From Bacteroidales bacterium (GTDB taxonomy: Bacteria; Bacteroidota; Bacteroidia; Bacteroidales; GCA-2748055), in NCBI GenBank assembly GCA_021738565.1, contig JAIPBT010000034.1, forward strand, positions 1 to 45,733: DNA of 45,733 nucleotides, read 5' to 3'. The position numbers and the translations under genes are program-made. Below the pieces are notes generated by a model. It was not told the DNA's origin. It made no database searches and saw only the letters and a list, made by a program, of their open reading frames with translations. Of the stretch, positions 35,030 through 44,374 are shown piece after piece. Within the stretch, counting starts at the first letter, position 1; every line of letters starts with the position of its first letter.

Positions 35030-37619
35030 CCGCGCAGGGTTTTCTCGCTGTGTATGTCCCGGCAGTGCTCATTATCCTGGCATGAATGATATAGATGCCC
35101 GGAAGAACCATATTGCTTTCTCCGTCTTCGCCTTTCCATATAAACCAGTCATCGCTCCCGGGATTCCCCCGGCCCACCAGATACTTGATCACATATCCGT
35201 CCATGTCGGTAATGAACAGGTCGTATAATTTGTCACCTTCACCAATCCCCACTCTGATCATCATTATATCTTCAAACCCGTCATTGTCAGGACTGATCAC
35301 CGGGGGATCCAGGTGCAAGATCTCTTCGCTTTCAAAACCAGGTGAAATGTGCTGGGAATTTACCTTACCCGGGGTCCCGAAACCAGCTGATGCCGCCGCC
35401 GATGTCCAGCAATTCCCGGGCTGCGTGCAGGGTCCGGAACGGATCCTTTCCAATGCAATGCCGGATGAAGATTCAATGAGTTCCTGGTGAAGGGAATCAT
35501 GGAAGCAGACTCCATCAATGAATTTGCCAGACCTGTCATACAGCCTGATGCATGATCCGTAATCGGGCAATGTACTCCAGTGATCAGATTCAACAATATC
35601 CGTTCCTGGATCAAGCAGCCACTCTTCGATCAGGGAATTCCTGTTCCTGCAAAATACAACATATCCCCCGGGTTTCAGCAAATGCGAATGTTCAGACAAG
35701 TATGTGACCCGGGTATTGAATTGTCCGGGGTCCGCGATCACATAGGTCAGGTCACGTATATCAAACCACTGCTCTCCCGGGTTATGGATCTCAAAATATT
35801 CCTGTCCATTTTCTGCCGGATCATACATGATCTCATTGATAACAGGAATTGACCCTGCAGGTTTTGAAGGCGCCTCCAGGACCGTGTTGATGGCAGCATT
35901 TACGTTCTTCTCACAGTCGTTCAAATTCCTGATGAACACTTCATACGATCTGCCCGGATCCAGTTCTTTTTCAACTTTAAGCTGTACGGTGTTCTGAACA
36001 AATGGATGGTGACTGGAAACAAACGTGAGTGTATCCTGGCCCATCATGAAAACTGTACTGGTATGTTCGTCAATAAATACCGGCTCATTGAAGGTCATCT
36101 CAATATAATTCGAATCTGCAATACCGTTGTACAGTACCTGGGGCGGCTCATTGTCTGCGCTCCTTTCATCAATGCTGTTGAAGCTTCCGGGTGTTCCTCC
36201 CCTCCATGCATATGAAAATTTCCAGCCATCACTTCCTGCACACAACCGATCCGGATCAATGCATTCAAGGGACCATCCTCCTTCAGATTTACTGTGGCCA
36301 TACCTGTCTGTGGATGCATACTCAGCAAGATGTACGAGCCTGTTATACTGATCGTAGAGCCGTATTTTTGCTCCCTTGTTGGGCAATGCCGATTGTGAGG
36401 GAAGTGAACTGAGGCAAAGGACGTCAGTTATGTTGCAAGCTTCATTCTTTGATGTGATCAACAGATAACCCGAGCCAGGAATAAGTGATTCCCCAAGTTC
36501 CAATTCCCGTTCATTGATCTTTAGCGTCCAACCATTTACCTGAACAGGCTTCACATGGCGGTTGAAAAGTTCCAGGTATTCACATGACGGCAGGTATACG
36601 GAAGGCTCAGGATCAGGCATGATCTCACTGATGATCACATCACCGAATTCACAAAGTTCCTGACAAAAACCCAATATGGTATCCCTGATCACATTCCCGT
36701 CTGTATCGCGAATCCCGGATATTTTCAGTTGCTGATTGACCCTGTTCGGAAAATCATTTTTAAAATATAACCTGAATATTTTTCCTGACACACACACCGA
36801 ATCCGGAGGTTGATGGTCCCACAGGAAACAATACCTGTTCCAATAACCAATGGTTTCATCGAAAGATATTTTTAGGCAATTCAGACCTGTGATTTCAATA
36901 CCTGCAACAGCCGGGGGAATTGTATCCCGGTAGAATGTTCCCGTGATGGTGAGGTCATCCAGCCAGAGTTTCCTGTCCTGTGATGATGAATACCCGAACC
37001 TGATGCCGGCATATTTTCCGCTTATAAAGACCTCTTCATTACCCCTCGCAATCTCAATGAATGATCCGTTATTTTGTCCATTCCTGTATTCAATGGACCA
37101 TTCCCCATTGGGGTTTCGTGAAACAACAAAATGCGCTACACCTGATGTGCCGATGGCCTCCTGGTAATTCAGTTCCGATGTGCAAACTGTTGAGACAATG
37201 CCATTGTTGATCTGCCAGATTTTCACAAGGTCGTCAGAACAATCCAGGTTCACACCTATTGCATAGGCAGAGAGACCACTGATCTGATCAATTCCCGCTG
37301 TATCGGTCAACGACATATAAAACTGCCAGTTGTTGCTGCTGCTGGGATCGTATCCGTGGCGAACCAGAAAACTGAAACGCATAAGCTGCGACGGGTCCGG
37401 GTAATTCAATTCAAGTCCGGCGAAATCCACTCCACTTTGATCACTGTCATAAAAATGTTGTAAAGAAGCGCTTCCGCTCAAAGGCTCCCGGGAAGTAATC
37501 TTCCACCGGCCGGCAGGCACCTGGTTCCAAACTAAAAGTACTCCCGATTCAAAATCAAAATGATATTGACCGCTGACCGTTACAGAAAAAGCCAGAAATA
37601 TCCAGACAACTTTTTTCAA
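35016..37619 (-). CDS. Large secreted lamin-tail-domain protein with gliding-type C-terminus
   Basis: 867 residues with a signal peptide (MKKVVWIFLAFSVTVSGQ). The first 230 residues form a concanavalin/MAM-like beta-sandwich (FDFESGVLLVWNQVPAGRW). Two lamin tail domains follow, near 330-460 (DVIISEIMPDPEPSVYLPSCEYLELFN) and 590-730 (SIPVINEIMYDPAENGQEYFEIHN), with Ig-like strands between. The last 90 residues (PVISPDNDGFEDIMMI ... VLPGIYIIHAR) resemble the gliding-motility-associated/T9SS type B sorting domain. It is probably displayed at the surface or released. Members of this class are often called DNA-binding or adhesive, without proof. Confidence 0.82.
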   Translation of the reverse strand: MKKVVWIFLAFSVTVSGQYHFDFESGVLLVWNQVPAGRWKITSREPLSGSASLQHFYDSDQSGVDFAGLELNYPDPSQLMRFSFLVRHGYDPSSSNNWQFYMSLTDTAGIDQISGLSAYAIGVNLDCSDDLVKIWQINNGIVSTVCTSELNYQEAIGTSGVAHFVVSRNPNGEWSIEYRNGQNNGSFIEIARGNEEVFISGKYAGIRFGYSSSQDRKLWLDDLTITGTFYRDTIPPAVAGIEITGLNCLKISFDETIGYWNRYCFLWDHQPPDSVCVSGKIFRLYFKNDFPNRVNQQLKISGIRDTDGNVIRDTILGFCQELCEFGDVIISEIMPDPEPSVYLPSCEYLELFNRHVKPVQVNGWTLKINERELELGESLIPGSGYLLITSKNEACNITDVLCLSSLPSQSALPNKGAKIRLYDQYNRLVHLAEYASTDRYGHSKSEGGWSLECIDPDRLCAGSDGWKFSYAWRGGTPGSFNSIDERSADNEPPQVLYNGIADSNYIEMTFNEPVFIDEHTSTVFMMGQDTLTFVSSHHPFVQNTVQLKVEKELDPGRSYEVFIRNLNDCEKNVNAAINTVLEAPSKPAGSIPVINEIMYDPAENGQEYFEIHNPGEQWFDIRDLTYVIADPGQFNTRVTYLSEHSHLLKPGGYVVFCRNRNSLIEEWLLDPGTDIVESDHWSTLPDYGSCIRLYDRSGKFIDGVCFHDSLHQELIESSSGIALERIRSGPCTQPGNCWTSAAASAGFGTPGKVNSQHISPGFESEEILHLDPPVISPDNDGFEDIMMIRVGIGEGDKLYDLFITDMDGYVIKYLVGRGNPGSDDWFIWKGEDGESNMVLPGIYIIHARIMSTAGTYTARKPCAVIYR

Positions 37620-37727
37620 TTTGTCATATTATTTGCGATTTTTGCAACTTAGTATTTGTAAGGAATAGAAATATACTGTGTTCCTTTTGTCAGTTAATGT
37701 GTTAGGAATCTCAAAAATCGTAAGAAA

Positions 37728-38729
37728 ATGAATGTTGCTGTAGTAGGTATAAGTGGCGCTGTAGGTCAGGAATTACTCAGGGTGCTGGAAGAAAGAAGCT
37801 TTCCCGTTGATGAACTGTTTCTTTTCGGTTCTTCGAGAAGTGCAGGAAAGAGTTATGAATTCAGGGGCAAAAAGATCATTGTAAAGGAATTAAAGCACAA
37901 TGATGATTTCAGGGACATTGACATTGCCCTTACATCGGCAGGCGGGGGCACCTCGAAGGAATTCGCGGAAACGATCACAAAGCACGGGGCGGTGATGATC
38001 GACAATTCAAGCGCTTTCAGGATGGATGATGATGTCCCGCTCGTGGTACCCGAGATCAACTCAACAGATCTTGAAAACATACCGCGCAATATTGTGGCCA
38101 ATCCGAACTGCACCACCATACAGATGGTAATGTGCCTTAACCCGATTGAAAAATTATCCAATGTGAAGAGGGTACATGCAGCAACGTACCAGTCGGCCAG
38201 TGGCGCGGGCGCTGCTGCCATGCAGGAACTGGTTGAACAGATCAGGCAGATCGCCAATGAAGTGGAAGTTACAGTGGATAAATTCCCCTACCAGCTGGCG
38301 CTCAATCTCATCCCACAGGTGGATGCATTTACCGATAATCTCTATACCAAAGAAGAGATGAAGATGTACAATGAATCCAGGAAAATCATGCATTCCGACA
38401 TAGAGGTCAGCACCACCTGCGTGCGGGTGCCTGTAATGCGCAATCATTCAGAAGCGCTCTGGATCGAAACCGAGGATGAACTGACGGTGGAACAGGTTCA
38501 GGAGGCGATGAAAAAAGCACCAGGGGTAACCCTTGTGGATGACCCCGGAAATCTGAAGTACCCGATGCCCATCGACGGAGCAGGAAAAGATGATATTTTT
38601 GTTGGTCGCATCAGGAAGGACCTGACCAATCCCAGGGGAATCGCGCTGTGGTGTGTCGGTGACCAGATCAAAAAAGGCGCCGCTCTCAACGCGGTGCAAA
38701 TTGCAGAATATTTTGTGATAAAAAAATAA
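37728..38729 (+). CDS. asd: Aspartate-semialdehyde dehydrogenase
   Basis: 333 residues, typical length. NADP loop [20 protein letters not shown], catalytic cysteine C128 in [10 protein letters not shown], and active-site [10 protein letters not shown] and [14 protein letters not shown]. It makes aspartate semialdehyde for lysine/DAP, threonine and methionine synthesis. It stands alone and is divergent from the lamin-tail gene. Confidence 0.95.
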   Translation: MNVAVVGISGAVGQELLRVLEERSFPVDELFLFGSSRSAGKSYEFRGKKIIVKELKHNDDFRDIDIALTSAGGGTSKEFAETITKHGAVMIDNSSAFRMDDDVPLVVPEINSTDLENIPRNIVANPNCTTIQMVMCLNPIEKLSNVKRVHAATYQSASGAGAAAMQELVEQIRQIANEVEVTVDKFPYQLALNLIPQVDAFTDNLYTKEEMKMYNESRKIMHSDIEVSTTCVRVPVMRNHSEALWIETEDELTVEQVQEAMKKAPGVTLVDDPGNLKYPMPIDGAGKDDIFVGRIRKDLTNPRGIALWCVGDQIKKGAALNAVQIAEYFVIKK

Positions 38730-38817
38730 CTCATATTTCTGAATCTTCTTTCCTAACAATTCGAACACTGTGAGCATCCCCTTTCGGATCGAGCATCACA
38801 AGATTCACCTAACGAAC

Positions 38818-38969
38818 CGACAGAAAGGAGGTTACCCTGCCATTCCTTTGTGTACCTTTGTGTTTCCTTTGTGGCACTTCGTGAAATAACTGTTACACAA
38901 AGGTATCACGAAGAAGACTCTAAGTTCACGAAGTAATATCTATTGAAACGACAAAAGGAGGTTCCCCTT
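38818..38969. repeat. Intergenic repeat with two interleaved perfect dyads
   Basis: Near-identical 20-base direct repeats (CGACAGAAAGGAGGTTACCC at 38818, CGACAAAAGGAGGTTCCCC at 38949) bound a segment rich in CTTTGTG/CTTCGTG words. TACCTTTGTGT (38853-38863) pairs with ACACAAAGGTA (38895-38905), and ACTTCGTGAA (38876-38885) pairs with TTCACGAAGT (38925-38934). The pairs interleave, so both can only form as a pseudoknot or in turn. There is no gene between 38730 and 38988. Confidence 0.7.
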
Positions 38970-38988
38970 ACTGGAGCAACGCGACTTA

Positions 38989-40179
38989 TTAATATAAAAA
39001 ATCATTATACGGATACCTTTGAACATGGATCTTTTTTACCGCCTGGTAGAGGAGATCTTTCAGGTAATCGATATTTTGTTTTTTAAGCGCAGAAATGAAT
39101 ACCACATTCCTCCGTTCACTGGTCCATCTTTTTCTTAGATCCTCGAGGCTCAGGTTTTCTTTTAATCCGGGGGTCAGGTCATCCTCCTCCTTTTTAACAT
39201 AAGAGAAGTTGTCTGTCTTGTTGAACACCATGATCACCGGTTTGTCTCCTGCCCCGATCTCCTGAAGGGTTTGCTCCACCACCCCGATGTGCTCCTCGTA
39301 ATTGGAGTGAGATATATCGATAACATGTATAAGGATATCTGACTCGCGGGTTTCGTCCAGCGTGGATTTAAAGGATTCCACCAGGTGGGTTGGTAATTTT
39401 CTTATGAAGCCCACGGTATCGGACATTAAAAAAGGAAGGTTGCTGATCACCACTTTCCGCACAGTGGTATCGAGGGTGGCAAAAAGTTTGTTTTCTGCAA
39501 ACACCTCCGATTTGCTTAACTGGTTCATCAATGTTGATTTTCCCACATTTGTGTAACCCACCAGCGCCACCTGGACCATCTTTCCCCTGTTTTTCCGCTG
39601 GTTGCTCACCTGCCGGTCGATCTTCACAAGCTGCTCCTTCAGCCTGCTGATCTTATCACGGATGATCCGGCGGTCGGTTTCTATTTCTGTTTCTCCCGGT
39701 CCGCGCAGCCCGATACCTCCCCGCTGCCTCTCAAGGTGGGTCCACATCCGCGTCAGTCTTGGCAGCAGGTACTGGTACTGTGCCAGTTCCACCTGCACCT
39801 TGGCATGTGCGGTTTTGGCCCTTTGTGCAAAAATATCAAGGATCAGGTTGGTTCGATCCAGGATCCTGATCTTTAATTCCTTTTCAATATTCCTTAATTG
39901 TGTGGGCTGAAGTTCGTCATCGAAGATGGCCAGGTCAATCTCATTATCCTTAATAAATTCCTTGATTTCCTGGAGCTTTCCTGTTCCAATGAATGTACGC
40001 GGATTGGGCACATCGATCTTCTGGGTAAAGAAACCTGCCGGTACAACACCGGCAGTATCAGCCAGAAAAGCAAGTTCATCAAGGTATTCTGCAGTTTCCT
40101 CTTCCGTCTGATTTTTCCCGACAACACCAACCAGTACGGCAGATTCAGGATGTGGCCTGTGATCACAATAGTCACCCAT
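38989..40179 (-). CDS. hflX: GTPase HflX
   Basis: 396 residues. The N-terminal HflX domain (NPRTFIGTGKLQEIKEFI; AQRAKTAHAKVQVELAQYQYLLPRL; RGGIGLRGPGETEIETDRR) precedes the GTPase domain with G1 GYTNVGKST, G3 DTVGF and G4 NKTD. HflX binds the 50S subunit and rescues or splits stalled ribosomes under stress. Length and motifs are normal. Confidence 0.95.
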   Translation of the reverse strand: MGDYCDHRPHPESAVLVGVVGKNQTEEETAEYLDELAFLADTAGVVPAGFFTQKIDVPNPRTFIGTGKLQEIKEFIKDNEIDLAIFDDELQPTQLRNIEKELKIRILDRTNLILDIFAQRAKTAHAKVQVELAQYQYLLPRLTRMWTHLERQRGGIGLRGPGETEIETDRRIIRDKISRLKEQLVKIDRQVSNQRKNRGKMVQVALVGYTNVGKSTLMNQLSKSEVFAENKLFATLDTTVRKVVISNLPFLMSDTVGFIRKLPTHLVESFKSTLDETRESDILIHVIDISHSNYEEHIGVVEQTLQEIGAGDKPVIMVFNKTDNFSYVKKEEDDLTPGLKENLSLEDLRKRWTSERRNVVFISALKKQNIDYLKDLLYQAVKKIHVQRYPYNDFLY

Positions 40180-40221
40180 TCATTGTAATTTTAGGGTGAC
40201 AAAAATATACAAAAATATGCA

Positions 40222-41403
40222 TTAATTGACATACCTGTTCCCCGAATCCATTACGATATCCCTCACCACCGGCCTGGCATTTTCAATGCATTGTTTTACA
40301 AGCACGGATTCTTTAGGAAAGGACAGCTCGTCCTTTTTTGTCAGATTGATCACATCCGAATAAACGGCTTCAGGGTTTCCGATCAATTCATAGGAAATGT
40401 TCTCAAATTTACTACTGGCGGCAAAAGGAACTTTGGCAAGGGCACCCCGGGGCTCTCCTGATATGGAAATGGTTTCAACCTCACCCCGTATCGTGCAGGT
40501 CTTTTGCTTCTCGGTCTTGATCAGGGTGGCACTTACATCCTTGTATATTTTGATATCGTTTCCCGCGGTATCCTTCATCACGTTGCCATTGACATCCAAC
40601 GCATAATCGAATTCCGTTGTACTTTTCCTTGTGAACTCTTCCCTGGTAACCTTCTCAATATTATCCGAAACTTCGATGGAAAGGACCCGAACAAACATCT
40701 CATAATCGTAATTCACGTTGCCCCCCATGTGCTTGAAATGGAATTCTGTCCACTCGTTTGCGTCCAGTCTCCTTGTATCAAAAGAAATGAGGTATTCCAG
40801 GTCAATCTGCGGAATCCCGATATTCGGATCCCTGTTCTCGGGAACGACAATTACCCTGCTGATTCCCATCATCCTTGCTTCATGAATAAGATCTTCGATA
40901 TCCGGAAAAAGGTGTCCCCCGTATTCATTCGCCCTTACCAGCTGAAAATGGGCCTCCCGGAAATCAAGTTTTGACCGTGAATTGTTTACCAGTTCCTTTC
41001 CGCTCCTGTATAATTCACGTGCAGCCTTTTGCTTTGATTCGATGATCCTGGCATCGTAATCAACATACTGGTAACTGTAGGTCATTCCTTCAATGGTTAT
41101 TGGGGTAACAGTGCGCACCCTGCTTTGGCGCTCTTTCAGGGTTGCATACCTGGCAAACAATTCGTCGTAGTATGCCGGATTGTCTTCTTTTTCAAGAAAT
41201 GTTATTCTTTCAAGGTCCCTTTCATTGGCCAGTTTATAGGCACGGTTCATTGCCTCTGCATCCTTTGCTTTGGGCTTTCGGATCAAACGCTTCGTTGTTT
41301 TCTGGATGACGCGGTCGTAGTTCCCCCTTTGCATGTTCCTGGTAATGGATGCACATGAAGAGAGCAGAAGCGCAAAGATGATTACGGGAATTGTTCTTTT
41401 CAT
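40222..41403 (-). CDS. Lipoprotein of unknown function
   Basis: 393 residues from ATG 41403 (MKRTIPVIIFALLLSSCASI, lipobox LSSC); an upstream ATG at 41415 is in frame but would spoil the signal. A helical TPR-like segment (residues about 20-170: GNYDRVIQKTTKRLIRKPKAKD, FREAHFQLVRANEYGG) precedes a beta-rich domain (residues 180-393). No named family was recognised. It sits 42 bases after hflX start on the same strand. Confidence 0.75.
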   Translation of the reverse strand: MKRTIPVIIFALLLSSCASITRNMQRGNYDRVIQKTTKRLIRKPKAKDAEAMNRAYKLANERDLERITFLEKEDNPAYYDELFARYATLKERQSRVRTVTPITIEGMTYSYQYVDYDARIIESKQKAARELYRSGKELVNNSRSKLDFREAHFQLVRANEYGGHLFPDIEDLIHEARMMGISRVIVVPENRDPNIGIPQIDLEYLISFDTRRLDANEWTEFHFKHMGGNVNYDYEMFVRVLSIEVSDNIEKVTREEFTRKSTTEFDYALDVNGNVMKDTAGNDIKIYKDVSATLIKTEKQKTCTIRGEVETISISGEPRGALAKVPFAASSKFENISYELIGNPEAVYSDVINLTKKDELSFPKESVLVKQCIENARPVVRDIVMDSGNRYVN

Positions 41404-41549
41404 AATTGCGGTCATAAATCTGTGGCTAATTTATGAAATAAAATGTTTTATTCAAGATGGGAAAGTTTTTGGACCCCAAAATTTCCTGATGATTTTATTA
41501 TATTACAGACTGGGCCTTCAATTCAGGAGATTAACAAGTGATAAGCCAA

Positions 41550-41871
41550 AAAAATGGGGATACTCTTTACGTAATATATAAACCGCGGAGTGCCTCCGGC
41601 GGAGGCGGTACAGAGTATATACGCAGAGTGCAGGGTCTCGATAGCAATCGGGATTAATTGTATGGCGTGCTAAAGAGTCATGCAGAAGTTTGCAATTGAA
41701 ATTCCTGAGTTAAATCACAATCGGCAAACACTCAGCAGATATATCTCCTAACTCCGCCGAACTCATTGAATTTCTTACATGAATAAACTCCCCGGTACTC
41801 TGCGCAGAAGCGTCAGCGACTCAATTCGCGGCGAAAAGTGACTCTGCGGTTATCCCTTGAAAAATGGGGAT
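41550..41871. repeat. Gene-free interval with dyad and flanking direct repeats
   Basis: AAAAATGGGGAT occurs at 41550-41561 and again at 41860-41871. Between them, ATAAACCGCGGAGT (41578-41591) and ACTCTGCGGTTAT (41841-41853) form an imperfect inverted pair, and further CGCAGAGT/ACTCTGCGC words occur at 41621 and 41799. A short GCCTCC/GGAGGC hairpin lies near 41592-41606. No ORF looks coding. It resembles a small insertion with duplicated flanks, or a degenerate repeat family. Confidence 0.5.
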
Positions 41872-41892
41872 GTCCAAGGGAAAGTTTGTGCC

Positions 41893-41922
41893 AAAAAAAA
41901 GGCCGGGGGATGCCGGCCTTTT
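41893..41922 (-). terminator. Intrinsic terminator of the TonB gene
   Basis: GGCCGG (41901-41906) and CCGGCC (41913-41918) pair around a 6-base loop, flanked by eight A on the left (T run on the minus strand) and TTTT on the right. It lies 26 bases after the minus-strand TonB stop and is strong in that direction. Confidence 0.85.
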
Positions 41923-41948
41923 CTCTATTTTATATTATTACAATTATC

Positions 41949-42632
41949 TTACTGCAATACAAAGTTGATCGGGAAGGTAAAGAGCACCTTAACGGCCTTG
42001 CCCCTTTGCTTACCGGGTGTCCATGAGGGTGATGACATAACCACCCTGACTGCTTCCCTGTCAAGTGCCGGGTCGACACTTCTCATAACAACTGCATCCA
42101 CAACTTTACCCTTTGAATTGACCGCAAACTGAACGATCACCCTTCCGCTGATGCCGTTTTCTGCAGCAATTTCAGGATATTCAAGGTTTTGAGAGATGTA
42201 TTTTCTGAATTCAATTTCAGGTTTGCCACCATTAAAGGTAGGCATATCCTCAACGATATAGAATATCCGCTCCTCTTCCACTTCCTCCTCGGTATCCTCA
42301 AACATTGTGAAGTCATACTCTGTATCTTCGTCCACCTCCATGTCGAAATCAAAATCCTCTATTTCGACATCGTCCTCAACAATATCGAGTACTTCTGCAA
42401 CCTTTGGAGTTTCTGGTTTGGGCTGTTCCTTGGGAGGTTCTTCACGCCGTGTAACGATCATTTCATCCTCCATCTCGATCTGTGCCACCATCTCTGTATC
42501 ATCACCGGATGCAGGTTTGGAAGTCCATTCAAAACCTATGAGGATGATTGACAACGCTACAACGAGACCCAACTGGACAAACATTCCTTTTTTGTTTTCC
42601 AGGTCCGCTTTTTTAGATTTTTTTACTTCCAT
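41949..42632 (-). CDS. TonB family energy transducer
   Basis: 227 residues: cytoplasmic basic start (MEVKKSKKADLENKKG), one membrane segment (MFVQLGLVVALSIILIGFEW), a proline/glutamate linker (EEPPKEQPKPETPKV), a strongly acidic stretch (residues 65-120) and a C-terminal TonB domain (YPEIAAENGISGRVIVQFAVNSKGKVVDAVVMRSVDPALDREAVRVV). It transmits proton-motive force to outer-membrane TonB-dependent or SusC-type receptors. The cell will have several paralogues, so no number is given. Confidence 0.92.
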   Translation of the reverse strand: MEVKKSKKADLENKKGMFVQLGLVVALSIILIGFEWTSKPASGDDTEMVAQIEMEDEMIVTRREEPPKEQPKPETPKVAEVLDIVEDDVEIEDFDFDMEVDEDTEYDFTMFEDTEEEVEEERIFYIVEDMPTFNGGKPEIEFRKYISQNLEYPEIAAENGISGRVIVQFAVNSKGKVVDAVVMRSVDPALDREAVRVVMSSPSWTPGKQRGKAVKVLFTFPINFVLQ

Positions 42633-42654
42633 GCCATGTATTTTTTAGCGACGT

Positions 42655-42686
42655 TAAAAATAATACTTATTTCATTTATAATCAAA
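42655..42686 (-). promoter_or_regulatory. Candidate promoter of the TonB gene
   Basis: On the minus strand TTTG (42686-42683) is followed after 20 bases by TATTTTTA (42662-42655), close to the Bacteroidota pattern TTTG, about 19-20 bases, TAnnTTTG. The ATG follows 22 bases later. Confidence 0.5.
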
Positions 42687-42850
42687 CCACATGCTGATCA
42701 ATTCCAATTAATTTTCATTCTAAACAGTGTGTATAAATATAAAACTGTCAAAAGAGGTTAAAAATTTTGCATTCTCTATATACATGATGCATTGCCACTA
42801 AAAAATCCACAAAAATTGCACCACAAAACAGTTTTTCAGCAAAAAAGTGA

Positions 42851-42858
42851 TAATTTTG
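42851..42858 (+). promoter_or_regulatory. Candidate -7 element of the tRNA-Ala gene
   Basis: TAATTTTG matches TAnnTTTG exactly and lies 11 bases before the tRNA, the distance expected for a start just ahead of the mature 5' end. A T-rich GTTTTTC lies about 20 bases upstream at the -33 place. Confidence 0.55.
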
Positions 42859-42869
42859 CTGTTCGAAAC

Positions 42870-42943
42870 GGGGTATTAGCTCAGTTGGCTAGAGTGCGTG
42901 ACTGGCAGTCACGAGGTCGGGGGTTCGACTCCCCCATACTCCA
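42870..42943 (+). tRNA. tRNA-Ala (anticodon GGC)
   Basis: All arms pair. The acceptor GGGGTAT pairs with ATACTCC and includes the G3-U70 wobble pair that marks alanine tRNAs. The D stem is GCTC/GAGT. The anticodon stem CGTGA/TCACG holds the loop CTGGCAG (anticodon GGC). The T stem GGGGG/CCCCC holds TTCGACT. The discriminator is A73 and CCA is not encoded (CAAA follows). The gene stands alone with its own promoter and terminator. The DNA to its right is AT-rich accessory sequence. Confidence 0.95.
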
Positions 42944-42944
42944 C

Positions 42945-42999
42945 AAAAAGCAGAATGAGAGTGGTGAGCGAGAGCGAAGCACGAACATTCTGCTTTTTT
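42945..42999 (+). terminator. Terminator after tRNA-Ala
   Basis: AAAAAGCAGAATG (42945-42957) pairs with CATTCTGCTTTTT (42986 onward) across a loop of about 28 bases, ending in six T. It begins 1 base after the tRNA. The loop has further short GAGAGT/ACTCTC pairing with downstream sequence. Confidence 0.7.
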
Positions 43000-43124
43000 C
43001 TTCACTCTCGCACTGTTCCTCACTCTTTTAGTAATGATCTTTTAGAAAGTCAAAAAATGTTATGAATGATCTATATAAAGATCAAATAAATTAAAAATAT
43101 GTACTTTATAAAAGTCATATTTTG

Positions 43125-43132
43125 TATATTTG
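43125..43132 (+). promoter_or_regulatory. Candidate -7 element of the AAA ATPase gene
   Basis: TATATTTG fits TAnnTTTG exactly and ends 21 bases before ATG 43154. It supports that start and argues against the upstream in-frame TTG at 43130, which falls within the element. Confidence 0.5.
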
Positions 43133-43153
43133 GCACAATTACGATCATTTTAT

Positions 43154-44344
43154 ATGGAAAAACTAATTAACGATTCAATTAATAACATCAATTCGGTAGA
43201 TACTTCTTTTGTTAGGGATTTTACCAGGAAGATTGATTGGAATGACAGGATGATAGGTATTAAAGGAGCCAGAGGAGTTGGAAAAACTACGCTTTTATTG
43301 CAATATATTAAGCAAAATCTACCTGCATCGAAAACTTTATATGTAAGCCTGGATAGTATTTATTTCTCTGGTAATTTACTAGTTCATCTGGCTGATGAGT
43401 TTGTAAAAAGAGGAGGTACATGTTTGGTCGTGGATGAAGTACATCGATATCCTAACTGGTCAATTGAACTTAAGAATATATATGATACCCACAAAGATTT
43501 AAAGCTGATCTTTACCGGGTCTTCCATTCTCCAAATTGATTATAAAAAAGCAGATTTAAGCAGAAGGGCAGTATTTTATGAAATGCCCGGTTTTTCTTTT
43601 CGGGAGTATGTTAATATTAAGTCAGGTAGCTCATTTGAAGCAGTCACACTTGATACAATATTATCAAATCATCTTGAAATAAGTATGGATGTGGGGACGC
43701 ATACCAAACCAATAAAACATTATCATGATTATATAAGATCAGGCTATTACCCTTTCTTTCTTGAGAACGAGGCAAGCTATCACAAAAAACTGGAAGAAAT
43801 CATCAATATTGTGATGGAAATTGACATTCCTCAGTCATTTGATATTTCACTCCATAGTATTGAAAAAATAAAAAAGCTCCTCTATATCATTTCAAGCTCT
43901 ACACCTTTTAAGCCCAATATAGTGAAGCTAAGTGAGCGGATCGGAGCGACGCGAAACACGGTAAAAACTTTCTTGCACTATTTAGAAAGGGCTAAAATTA
44001 TTCATCTATTACATTCTGATTCAAAAGGAATTCGCAGTCTGCAAAAACCTGATAAAATCTACCTGCATCACCCAAATCTCATGTTTACATTTGCAGCTGA
44101 GAATAGTAATATTGGAACATTGAGAGAAACGTTTTTTTATAACCAATTGAGTTATTCAGAGCATTTGACTTCATCAAAGAGGGCTGATTTTATTGTAAAT
44201 GAGAGATATACTTTTGAAATTGGAGGAAAAAATAAGGATAGATCTCAGATTGAAGGACTAAAAGACGCTTTTTTGGTTTTAGACAATATTGAACATGGCC
44301 ACCTTAATAGAATACCCCTATGGCTGTTCGGGTTTTTGTATTAA
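43154..44344 (+). CDS. AAA ATPase with DUF4143-type C-terminus
   Basis: 396 residues from ATG 43154. Walker A GARGVGKTT (38-46), Walker B LVVDEVH (91-97) and sensor-like FTGSS match the AAA_14 ATPase domain. The later part has a winged-helix segment (KLSERIGATRNTVKTFLHYLERAKII) and the DUF4143/nuclease-like end (ETFFYNQLSY ... RADFIVNERYTFEIGGKN). Such proteins are common and scattered in Bacteroidota; some act as stand-alone accessory or toxin-like ATPases, but the role is unsettled. It is AT-rich and sits between a tRNA and a broken transposase, so recent transfer is likely. Confidence 0.88.
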   Translation: MEKLINDSINNINSVDTSFVRDFTRKIDWNDRMIGIKGARGVGKTTLLLQYIKQNLPASKTLYVSLDSIYFSGNLLVHLADEFVKRGGTCLVVDEVHRYPNWSIELKNIYDTHKDLKLIFTGSSILQIDYKKADLSRRAVFYEMPGFSFREYVNIKSGSSFEAVTLDTILSNHLEISMDVGTHTKPIKHYHDYIRSGYYPFFLENEASYHKKLEEIINIVMEIDIPQSFDISLHSIEKIKKLLYIISSSTPFKPNIVKLSERIGATRNTVKTFLHYLERAKIIHLLHSDSKGIRSLQKPDKIYLHHPNLMFTFAAENSNIGTLRETFFYNQLSYSEHLTSSKRADFIVNERYTFEIGGKNKDRSQIEGLKDAFLVLDNIEHGHLNRIPLWLFGFLY

Positions 44345-44374
44345 CATCTTTTATAAATTTGCAGCTGAATTGTT

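Noticed and set aside
42792-43031. Small protein over the tRNA-Ala locus
   Set aside because: The frame spans a perfect tRNA gene and its terminator.
43130-43153. Upstream TTG start for the AAA ATPase
   Set aside because: It falls within a perfect TAnnTTTG promoter element; ATG 43154 is preferred.
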